Shown: positions 55,583 through 64,000 of the stretch, one piece after another | Numbering within the stretch: the stretch's first letter is position 1 | Layout: the number at the start of each line of letters is the position of its first letter | DNA from: Hortaea werneckii | Lineage: Eukaryota > Ascomycota > Dothideomycetes > Mycosphaerellales > Teratosphaeriaceae | Reading direction: 5' to 3' | DNA: 64,000 nucleotides | Assembly: GCA_037044905.1 (NCBI GenBank) | Contig: JBAOKB010000048.1 | Span: 1,178,001 to 1,242,000, forward strand | Position numbers and translations under genes: made by a program | The notes under the pieces: generated by a model | The model's input: only the letters and a program-made list of their open reading frames with translations | Told to the model about the DNA's origin: nothing | Database searches by the model: none

Positions 55583-56043
55583 TTACCAAGCATCTTAAAT
55601 CTGATTTGAGGATTGACTGCGCTTCTTGAAGAATGCACTGAAGCATCTGAGATTTGTCTTTGAAAGCGTTTCCATTCATTCCATTCTCATGTCTTCATTT
55701 CCCATCGCATCGGACTTGATATTATTGTTTAACCGGGCGGCAATGGGTCATGCGATTGCCAAGAGGTCTCCCCGCTCAGAGCTCCCACCTCCCGGAGCCG
55801 GAGAGCTTCACCCACGCCTCAGAAGCGCATCAACTTCGAACGGATCGACGGGAAATCGTTCCGCCTTCATACAGACCTGGGCTAATGTGAATCAAATAAG
55901 TTCAAACCGTCTTTTGCGAATTCATGGCATCCAGGAGAGTCCACCTCCTGAGCAGAAGGTTATCTCTCGCTTCATCCTCAGCTTTGAAAATCGAGTACTC
56001 ATTGTTCGTCTGCCATTGATCGGAGGCGGTGGAAGCTACAACG
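55583..56043. other. Intergenic, beta-mannosidase promoter
   Basis: No supported gene. The plus-strand frame at 55626-56198 overlaps the start of beta-mannosidase in another phase and is a shadow. Confidence 0.5.
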
Positions 56044-58645
56044 ATGGACGTCGTCAAATTCGAGACCGATTGGTCCTTCAAGCAAACAGATACACAAGAA
56101 TGGCATCCTGTTGCACGTGTTCCAACCAACGTCCATCTGGACTTGTTGGACAACAAGCTGTAAGTCATGAGTACTGCTCCTGGCTGGAGGATCGCTGACG
56201 GAAGGACAGGATCCCAGATCCATTCCTCGGGTTCAATGAGCTCCAGTGTCAGTGGATCGCTGAGAAGACCTGGAGCTACAAAGTCTCATTGCCTTCTATA
56301 ACTCCGAACCAGACGGGCATGAAGCATGTTCTGGCGTTCGACGGCCTGGATACTTTCGCCACTGTCAGACTGGATGGCGATGTCATATTGCAAAGTGACA
56401 ACATGTTCATCATGCACCGAGTGGATATTTCCCGGCACCTAATGCCGCGGGGACCGCATAGCCTTGAGATCGAATTCAAGCCCGCTTTGCTCGAAGCACG
56501 GAAGATAAGAGACGCTCATCCCGAGCACCGATGGGTCGGTTTCAACGGGGACGTCTCCCGGCTTGCTGTAAGGAAGGCTCAGTATCACTGGGGATGGGAT
56601 TGGGGTCCGGAGCTGATGACTTGTGGCCCGTGGCGTGAAGTCCGACTGGAGAGCTACCACGCGAGGATCAAGCATATGCGAGTCGACTACGATGTTGCTA
56701 GTGATCTTCAATCTGTTCGTGGCACCATCCAAGCAGCTGTTGAAGGACCTGGCAAGCAGGTGGAGTTTGCTGCTGCGCTCGATGGTGTACAAGTCTTCAA
56801 CGGGATTACCGACGTCGGCGATGACGGTAAGGCAGCTGTGGAGTTTATTGTTAAGCAGCCAAAGCTCTGGTATCCTCATGGCTACGGGCATCAACCGCTC
56901 TATACCGTCACTGCAAGACTACTGGATGGACAAGACGTGCTGCACAGCCTCTCAAAGCGTACCGGATTCCGTAAACTAGATCTTGTCCAGGATACCGATG
57001 AAGTTGGCAAGTCGTTCTATTTCCGCATTAACGGTGTGGACGTGTTTTGCGGTGGTTCAGACTGGATTCCTGCCGATAGCTTCACCCCCAGGATCACGGC
57101 GGCTAGGTACCGCAAGTGGTTGCAGATGATGGTTGATGGGTACCAGATCATGATTCGGATCTGGGGTGGGGGAATCTGGGAAGAAGACATTTTCTACGAG
57201 CTATGCGATGAGCTTGGTATCTTGGTTTGGCAAGACTTCATGTTTGCGTGCGGGAACTACCCAGCCTATCCGGCCATGTTGAAATCGATTGAGCAAGAGT
57301 CTGTCTGCCAGACGAGACGCTTACGGCATCATCCCTGCCTTGCCATATTCGCAGGCAATAATGAAGATTACCAGGTCCAAGAATCGAGCGGCTTGACATA
57401 TGACTATAAAGACAAGGACCCGCAGAGCTGGCTGAAGACGGATTTCCCGGCACGGTATATCTACGAGAAGCTATTACCAGACGTTATCGCCGCTCACTGT
57501 CCGCATGTCCCATACCATCCGGGATCGCCATGGGGTGATGGCAAAATCACCTCCGATCAGACCGTCGGCGACATGCATCAATGGTATTTCTGAAGCGTTT
57601 GAAACCCATATGGAAGTCCTACTAACCCCTTCACTCTAGGAATGTATGGCACGGCACTCAAGAGAAATACCAAATCTTCGACCAACTGGGTGGCCGATTC
57701 AACAGCGAGTTTGGCATGGAAGCTTTCCCGCACATCGACACTATCAAGTACTTCGTCACGGATCCTTCCCAGCTCTACCCGCAAAGCCACATGATCGACT
57801 TCCACAACAAAGCGGACGGACATGAACGCAGGATAGCGACGTATCTTGTTGAGAACTTCCGGACTAGGACGGAGCTTGAAAAGTTCATACATCTCACGCA
57901 ATTGAGTCAGGCTGAGGCATTGATGTTCGCATATAGAGGGTGGCGACGTCAGTGGGGTCAGAAGCGGCTCTGTGGAGGTGCCTTGGTCTGGCAACTCAAC
58001 GACTGCTGGCCGGTTACTTCTTGGGCTATTGTCGATTACTTCCAACGCAAGAAGCCGGCTTACTACGTCATGCGTCGAGCGCTTGCTCCGGTGGCTATCG
58101 CCGTGAGGAGAGAGCATCACGATTGGAGCGTGGTACATGCTAGGCCTGCAAAGCAGTCGAAATATGAGTCCTGGGTTGCAAGCAGTAAGTTGGAGGAGAT
58201 TACTGCATCGGTTGAGCTACGCTACATTAGTATCGCTACTGGTCAAGACATTAAAGACAAAGTGGTCTTGGAAGGTGTCCGCATCGCACCTAACGGTACG
58301 ACAGAACTGTTCCAGGGTGTCATTGACAATGAGCGAGAAGAGGCCCATGTTCTTTCTGCCCGCATCTGGATAGACCAGGAGCTGGTATCTCGCGACTGCG
58401 ACTGGCCTCAGCCATTCAAGTATCTTGACTTTACCGATCGGGGTGTGAGCGTCGAGTCGGACAATGGCACAATTACTGTGAGGGCCAAGAAGCCGACCAA
58501 AGGACTTGTCTTCGAAGAGCGAGAGGGAGTACTTGTGACGGACAGTGCACTGGACGTTGTGCCCGGGGATGAACAAACCATCAAGGTGAGAGGAATGGGT
58601 ATGGATAGCAAGGATCTCGACTGGACGTTCCTGGGCGCGCCATAG
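56044..58645 (+). CDS. mndB: Beta-mannosidase B, glycoside hydrolase family 2
   Basis: Exons 56044-56159, 56210-57583, 57640-58645, 831 residues. Intron 1 joins LLDNKL to IPDPFLGFNE; intron 2 joins MHQW to NVWHGTQEKYQ. The GH2 layout is complete: N-terminal jelly-roll (to about 190), immunoglobulin-like domain, TIM barrel with the acid/base Glu424 in AGNNEDYQ and the nucleophile Glu520 in SEFGMEAFPH, then C-terminal beta domains. No signal peptide is seen, which matches the intracellular B type rather than the secreted A type. It removes terminal beta-1,4-mannose from manno-oligosaccharides in the cytosol. The mndB symbol is by family resemblance. Confidence 0.93.
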
Positions 58646-58858
58646 GGAGCGGTTGCGCATCTAATACTGCGGAATGAGGAAAATTGAACAGGTCGTATGA
58701 ACGTAGTAAAGGCCAACAGTAAATTGTACATTTTCATTCAATTCAAATCAGCAAGTTATTCCGTATGGTGATGAGAACATGCCGTTCGCAAACAAGTCCA
58801 GCGTACTTTTAGGTCTTACCCACGCCAAAATATCTCAACAAAGCTTGACCATTTGTTC

Positions 58859-60898
58859 TTAAGTTGCTTTTCCATTCGCACCTCCCTCAACCTGTGGCAT
58901 AAACTCCTGCTGCTGCACTGCGGCCTCAAGCTTCTCGACCGCATCGGGTGCAGACGCAGGTGCGCCATTCATCTCTTTTGCCAAGTGGCTGACACCTGAG
59001 CCTGGGACATCCAGGGATTGCGCGTCAGACTTCTTAGGCTTGAACGGCACTGGTGTGCTTGGTCTTGAGCTCAGGAACTGTGAAGAATAGTTAGCGATAA
59101 ACCCTTTGCAAGGCAGTGAGGAAGTGCTTTGAAAGGAGAGACTTACTGAAGATGCAGCGGACAAGAGAGCAAACAGAGACGATTGTACCACATCCTCGTG
59201 GATGCCAACGCCCCACACTTTCTGTGCCTGGCCAGAAGCCGTGCACTCGATGAAGGTTGCGGCTTGCACGTCGCGACCCTTAGCCTCAGCACCCTTGCGT
59301 TCAATAGCGTGTTCCTTGTAATCCGAGATGTCAAGGTCGATACCGAGAGTCTTGAGCGCATTTGCCAAGGCCGAAAGAGCGCCGTTTCCGGTGCCTGAGA
59401 TGCGGTGCTCGGTACCGTCGATTTCGATGATGCCGTCGAACTTCCGGCGAAGGTTGCGAGAAGACGCTGTCTTGCCTTCCTGTGGTGGGGCAGGGGATGC
59501 TGATCGGTCGGCTGAAATGTTGTAGTCGACTAAGCTGAATCTTGGGTTGCGGTTCAAGTGGTAGGCGTCAACAAATAGATCCTTGATCTCATTCGGCAGG
59601 AGCTCACGCCCAAGCATGTCAGTCTCTCGCTGCACGATCTTGGAGAATGCGACCTGGAGACCTCGGGGCAGATCAAGCTCCAACGTGCGTTTAATGATCC
59701 AGGCCACACCACCCTTGCCAGATTGTGAATTGACTCTGATGATAGCTTCGTATGTACGGCCGATGTCCTCCGGATCGAGAGGAAGGTAAGGCATAGTCCA
59801 CGGATCCTCTTTCGAAAGCCCCGCGGCTTCGCGTGCTACGAAACCCTTCTTAATGGCGTCCTGGTGTGAGCCGGAGAAGGCACAGACGACCAACTGACCA
59901 CCGTACGGTTGCCGCGGGTGCACTGGGATCTTGTTGCTCTTCTCCACAATATCAATGACGGAGTTCAAGTCGGAGAAGTCAATGCCTGGGTGGATGCCTT
60001 GCGTGTACAAGTTGAGACCCAGAGTAACCAGATCAACATTGCCAGTCCTCTCGCCGTTGCCGAAAAGCGTACCCTCCACTCTGTCGGCACCAGCCATCTG
60101 TGCAAGCTCAGCGGCTGCGACTGCACAGCCCCGATCATTGTGTGGGTGCAGCGAGACACAAATCTTCTCGCGCTCACTGATGTTCCGGCAGAAGTACTCG
60201 ATTTGATCGGCGTAAACATTCGGCGTGCTCATCTCCACAGTGGCAGGCAGGTTGAAGATGATTGGGTTCTCCTTGGTCGGTCCCCAGGCTTCCTTGACGG
60301 CCTCGCAAACTTCGACCACAAATTCAGGACTTGAGTCGGAGAAAGTCTCTGGGCTGAACTCGTAAGCCCATTCTTCTACACCGCCGCAGTCGGGGGCGTC
60401 CTTGGTTATGGATCGAGCGTATTTAGTGCATTCTACTGCCAACGCCTTGCTCTGCTCATTGGTCATATTGAAGACGATCTGCTGGAAGCATGGGCTCGTC
60501 GCCAGGTAGAGATGCAGGATAGCCTTCTTGCTGCCCCTCAGACTTTCCACTGTAGGCTTGATCAGCTCCTTCCGGCACGGGCTTAGGACCTGCAGCCAGA
60601 CGTCGTCCGGTACCATGCCCGGAGTGGTCACCAGGCGCCTTGTGAAATCGTAATCGGTGCCTCCGCTGCTGGGGAAGGCAATCTCGATCTCCTTGTAGCC
60701 TAGCTTGACGAGCATCTGGAAATAGCGCCATTTCTGGTCTCCGTCCATGGGGTCTACGAGGGATTGGTTGCCATCACGGAGGTCGGTGGCCAGCCAGCGA
60801 GGGACCTTGTCCACTACCTTGGAAGGCCATTGCCTGTCTGGAAGGTGAAGCGGCTGGAAGCGTTTGTACTTCTTGCTTGGGTCCTTGAGCATCGGCAT
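58859..60898 (-). CDS. LEU4: 2-Isopropylmalate synthase
   Basis: Complement of 58859-59077 and 59147-60898, 656 residues. Catalytic domain motifs are LATDLRDGNQSLVDPM near 40 and the metal-binding SLHPHNDRGCAVAAAEL near 260. The C-terminal leucine-binding regulatory domain begins near 500. The 69-nt intron (gtaagt to ctaactattcttcacag) has no stop and a length divisible by three, so the frame also reads through it; splicing gives LLSAASS-FLSSRPSTP, which suits the family. It condenses acetyl-CoA with 2-ketoisovalerate, the first step of leucine synthesis, and is inhibited by leucine. No clear mitochondrial presequence is visible. Confidence 0.96.
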   Translation of the reverse strand: MPMLKDPSKKYKRFQPLHLPDRQWPSKVVDKVPRWLATDLRDGNQSLVDPMDGDQKWRYFQMLVKLGYKEIEIAFPSSGGTDYDFTRRLVTTPGMVPDDVWLQVLSPCRKELIKPTVESLRGSKKAILHLYLATSPCFQQIVFNMTNEQSKALAVECTKYARSITKDAPDCGGVEEWAYEFSPETFSDSSPEFVVEVCEAVKEAWGPTKENPIIFNLPATVEMSTPNVYADQIEYFCRNISEREKICVSLHPHNDRGCAVAAAELAQMAGADRVEGTLFGNGERTGNVDLVTLGLNLYTQGIHPGIDFSDLNSVIDIVEKSNKIPVHPRQPYGGQLVVCAFSGSHQDAIKKGFVAREAAGLSKEDPWTMPYLPLDPEDIGRTYEAIIRVNSQSGKGGVAWIIKRTLELDLPRGLQVAFSKIVQRETDMLGRELLPNEIKDLFVDAYHLNRNPRFSLVDYNISADRSASPAPPQEGKTASSRNLRRKFDGIIEIDGTEHRISGTGNGALSALANALKTLGIDLDISDYKEHAIERKGAEAKGRDVQAATFIECTASGQAQKVWGVGIHEDVVQSSLFALLSAASSVSLSFQSTSSLPCKGFIANYSSQFLSSRPSTPVPFKPKKSDAQSLDVPGSGVSHLAKEMNGAPASAPDAVEKLEAAVQQQEFMPQVEGGANGKAT

Positions 60899-61532
60899 GG
60901 CGAATTACGAGCGCTGTCCTGCGGGATCCTGGTGAAGCCGATCACGGCCAGGCAGTCAAGTGGTGAACTATGTTACAGCGGCGAATTGAACCAAAGAAGT
61001 CCACCAAAAATGCTTTGGGACACGAATTCTCACACGAAACGGGGCAGAGACACTGGATTTTTGAGCTGTGGTGAAATATCCAATGACTGTTTTGCGGTTC
61101 CGTGTGACTGAACCTAAAGAATTTGGACTTGGGTTGCGGGGTGCAGCGCCGATGACGGAGCCGCTTCGTCTTCACATGACGGCGGGGCATTTGAGGGCTT
61201 GAAGAGATCGGTGGCATACCACAGGAAACTTAGTAGAAATGACATCCAACCATGAAGTTGAAGTACATATGGAATTACACACAGAAAGGTAATAATTTGC
61301 ATGCCTGCGAGAAGGATGTGCAGCTCTGCCGCGACGACGTGCACTTTGGCAGTATTCACAATCTCCGGCCTCACCTCGTTGCATGACGCAACACCTCCAA
61401 CGCTGTAATGAAGTTCAAGAATGTCAAACGCTGCATTGTGAATAATAGCTCTCAACTCCCAGTCCCTTGACTCTCAATGCCATGGGATAATGCCTTGTGG
61501 ATGGGCAAAACCGCTCACATCAAGCCCAGCGC
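60899..61532. other. Intergenic, LEU4 promoter and thioesterase 3' flank
   Basis: No supported gene. I looked for the palindromic CCGG-N4-CCGG Leu3 site upstream of LEU4 and did not find one in the first few hundred bases. Confidence 0.5.
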
Positions 61533-62752
61533 CTACAACTTCGATGCAGGCCCATCCTGTTTCAGGCGAACAACACCCTGTGATAGACAGTCAGCAAGAT
61601 TAACTTCTCACACAATTCACTTGACCAGTCAAAGGACAATCAGAAAACTCACCTCTTGTACGCAAGTGGCCACCAATCTCCCCTCCCGCGTGTACATGCG
61701 CTGCATGACGAGACCTCTCCCATCGCCGCTCCACGGGCTCTCGCACTCCGTGAACATCCACTCGTCCGCCCGGAAGTCCTTGGGCGAGTGGAAGTAGATG
61801 GTGTGATCCAGACTGACCATCATCCCAATCTCCGGCCTCTGATCTCTCATCACAATGTTCCCGCTAGCGTCGATCTCGACTGAGCGGAGCTGCTCAATTA
61901 TGTCCTCGTCCATGCCTTGCATTCGGCGCAGTGTCGCTTCGTCCATGGATTTCAGTCGGCGGATGACATCCGGCGTGATGCCTAGGTTGGTATTGCCCTT
62001 GTCTTTCTCTTGAGACCCATCGCCATTGCTCGCGTTTTGTCTATTCTTCACGCTGCTGCTGTTGTATCGCCAGAGCTTGTGTACCCGTGAGACTGTGCCG
62101 ATGAAGTACGAATCGCTCATGTATGCTAATGCGCTTAGATGCGCCTCGTGTCCGCCTTCGTCGCTTATCCTCCCCTTAGCCCTGATCCATTGTCTCGTTC
62201 TCTTCTCGTGTGCGTGAGGCGAGTCGTTGTTTGCGATCTCTACCCTCTGGCTTTCGAAAGGGCTGTTGTTCCCTCGCAGAACGTCGATCTCTTGCTCTGT
62301 ATTCGGTTGTGGCACGTTAGGCATGACAGCCGCATGCTCCACCTTCTTCTTCCCGCCGCTCCCTTCGCGCATGAACGAGATAGTCGTGGTGAAGATTGGC
62401 TTCCCACGTTGCCGCGCCTGCACGGTACGAGTTGCGAAACTTCTGCCTTCTCGGACCCGCTCGACATGGTAGATGACTGGCACTTCGGCATTTCCATTCA
62501 AGACAAAGTAGCAGTGCATGCTATGCGCCTAAGGAAGCCCTCGGGCACTGTCCTTTGCGCTGCGGCAAGACATTGGGCAATCGCTGCGCCGCCATAGATT
62601 CCCCTTGCTCCGGGCGGGTGCCATAGAGGGCGGGTGTTGGTGAAGAGGTTGGGGTTAATGTCATTCAGATGGGTGAGCTCGAGGACATGTTCGATCGGAC
62701 TTTGATTAGGTGAAGGCGGAGGAGGCTTGATGAGGGTCGGGTGAGTTGTCAT
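61533..62752 (-). CDS. Peroxisomal acyl-CoA thioesterase II, with apparent frameshift
   Basis: Complement of 61533-61577 and 61653-62752. The N-terminal hot-dog text (YGGAAIAQCLAAAQRTVPEGFLR) is in one frame and the continuation AHSMHCYFVLNGNAEVP in another; the switch is at 62528-62529 near residue 75. One extra base there would give 381 residues and the length then divides by three. A 75-nt intron leads to a last exon of 14 codons plus stop reading GVVRLKQDGPASKL, whose SKL is a canonical peroxisomal targeting signal. SLDHTIYFH and GRSFATRTVQARQRG are family marks. The enzyme hydrolyses acyl-CoA to free acid in the peroxisome (ACOT8/Tes1 group). As given, the frame is broken: allele or assembly error. 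Confidence 0.88.
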
Positions 62753-63423
62753 GGTGGTGAGAATGGTGAATTGTTTGGAATGGAAAGGAGGGGGACAGGG
62801 AGGATGTTATCGCCTCGGCCAAATGGTCTAGAAGTAGAAGTTGAAACAGAAGGAATGAAAGAAAGGGTGTTTGTCTTGTCCTACCATACGTCCGTAACGA
62901 AAGACGATGTCGCGAACTCCGTCTGATCCTTTGTTGCACAGACGCGCTGTTGAAGGGCCGAGAGGGCTTACTGAACGCCAGAACAGCCGAGGTCTGATAA
63001 CCGAGGAGCCGCGTCGGCGGTATGACGGAACCTTCACATGGCGTACACGTGGGTTACAAATGCGCAAGCACATGTGTCGTGTAGATCTTTTCTTGTTTTT
63101 GGGTGTTCATGGCATTGATCTATGCTACACGTGCATGAGGACGCCGCATCATTCTCATGTCGTCTATAGGAAATTGATTGCAAGTTGATTCGGACAACCG
63201 AGCTTCTAGAACAGCCGAAGATAGTAATATGTAGGTACCAGAGCGCGGCGCACAATGATAACCATTTGAGGTTCATCCTCGCATCCCTGTACAAGCGTCG
63301 TGAAGCGCCTTGCCGAAACATTGCCGTCTACGCCGTCCCAGATGCAAATTTGAAGAGCATGTACACAAGCCTCCCTGTTCCCGAACGCCTTCATCACATA
63401 CGTTAAAATGGTTCCCGCCCGGC
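62753..63423. other. Intergenic, thioesterase promoter
   Basis: No supported gene. The thioesterase promoter and the 3' flank of the edge gene, both minus strand, are expected here. Confidence 0.5.
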
Positions 63424-64000
63424 TTAATGCGAAGGCACAGCCAGATGTGTTCGCTGTAGCGCCAGGTTAAGCTCCTGCTCGCTGAATGGCTCGTGGTCGT
63501 GTGCTGTGTTCATTTTCGGTGGTGCGTTGCCATCCGATGCTACAGCCTCGCCCACTCCCTCGCCTCTCGGTGGTGCGCGCTCGCGAGATTGGACTCTTGA
63601 TAGACCAACTGCAATGTCGTTAACAATTTGTGGAGAAGACCGCGGGGCGCGATAGTAGAGGCTCACCATTTGTAATGTCATCGTCGCCTTCAGCCTCCGC
63701 CTCAGTGGATAGCCTCGAAGACTTCATCGCCGCGCCACTGTATGGGTTGACTTCTCGTCGTCTTGGTCCGCTCCTTTCTGTATCCACACTGGTCACACTG
63801 TTCGCTCTGCTGCTTCTGCCCTGATAGCTCTTCTTCCTGCTCGCCAAGCTGAAGAGACTGTTTCGTCTGCTCGGAGCCCTGGTACCCATAGGAGAGTACG
63901 TCGAGCCAATACTTTTGCGTCGCCAGGCATCAGCAAAACTGAAGGCTTCCAACTTCTCTTTGTGCTCTTTGGTAGGCGGTTTTCGGTATTTTGGTCTCGG
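63424..64000 (-). CDS. C-terminal tail of an unknown protein (runs off the window)
   Basis: Complement of 63424-63608 and 63667 to beyond 64000. A 58-nt GT..AG intron joins DDDITN to VGLSRVQSRERA. The frame is open to the window edge without a start, so the N-terminal part lies outside. The visible 170 or so residues are polar and basic with RRKS and RRNS sites that could be phosphorylated by cAMP-dependent kinase, then acidic, ending LALQRTHLAVPSH. It looks like the cytosolic tail of a larger protein; no domain is recognisable. Confidence 0.75.

Noticed and set aside
47362..62752. A peroxisome gene cluster linking PEX11 and the thioesterase
   Set aside because: They are 13 kb apart with unrelated genes between, so linkage is likely chance.
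1..64000. tRNA, rRNA, CRISPR arrays and complete transposons
   Set aside because: No tRNA B-box pattern, no repeat-spacer array, and no transposase or reverse transcriptase motifs were found by reading; a dedicated search could still find small RNAs.

Overview
The window is fungal nuclear DNA from a filamentous ascomycete (Pezizomycotina). The evidence is gene density of about one gene per 2.2 kb, short introns (mostly 50-75 nt, GT..AG, with CTAAC-type branch sites), Zn2Cys6 and fungal C2H2 regulators, and Dal5-like and DHA1-like transporters. A Dothideomycete is my best guess from gene style; no marker here settles it. I rebuilt 25 protein genes by splicing, one of them cut by the right edge. 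No rRNA, tRNA, CRISPR array or complete transposon was seen.

Left part (1-15 kb). After 1.8 kb without a recognisable gene come a secreted pepsin-type aspartic protease, a UstS/LigE-type glutathione S-transferase, a DHA1 transporter divergent from an FAD monooxygenase, an uncharacterised acidic nuclear-type protein, a cytochrome P450 and a second DHA1 transporter that carries an apparent one-base frameshift. This mix of oxidation, conjugation and export looks like a detoxification or small-metabolite locus, but it has no polyketide, peptide or terpene backbone gene.

Middle part (15-35 kb). LSm7 (mRNA decay and splicing) with an RGG-rich N-terminus lies head to head with a protein whose Zn2Cys6 motif sits in its C-terminal half. 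A gene-free stretch of 2.6 kb precedes a C2H2 regulator whose true start lies in a small upstream exon. Choline kinase follows, then 2.1 kb of strand-asymmetric purine/pyrimidine tracts, a proline-rich protein, an acetamidase-type amidase, and the ribosome maturation factor SBDS/Sdo1 with a large Gly-rich insertion.

Right part (35-64 kb). Genes in order: a divergent C2H2-like protein, a WRAP73/WDR8-type WD40 protein, a small heat-shock protein with an RGG block, a Dal5-type allantoate permease, an NmrA-like reductase, a 2EXR/F-box-like protein, a PEX11 peroxin, the F1-ATPase chaperone ATP12, a large Zn2Cys6 regulator, a DUF1989 urea-carboxylase-associated protein, beta-mannosidase B, 2-isopropylmalate synthase, a peroxisomal acyl-CoA thioesterase ending in SKL (also with an apparent one-base frameshift), and the C-terminal tail of an unknown protein.

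Most genes are ordinary housekeeping or accessory genes. The points most worth checking are the two frameshifts, the left accessory locus, the two uncommon regulators, the recurring Gly/Arg-rich insertions in conserved proteins, and the long non-coding stretches at 19-21.7 kb and 27-28.5 kb.
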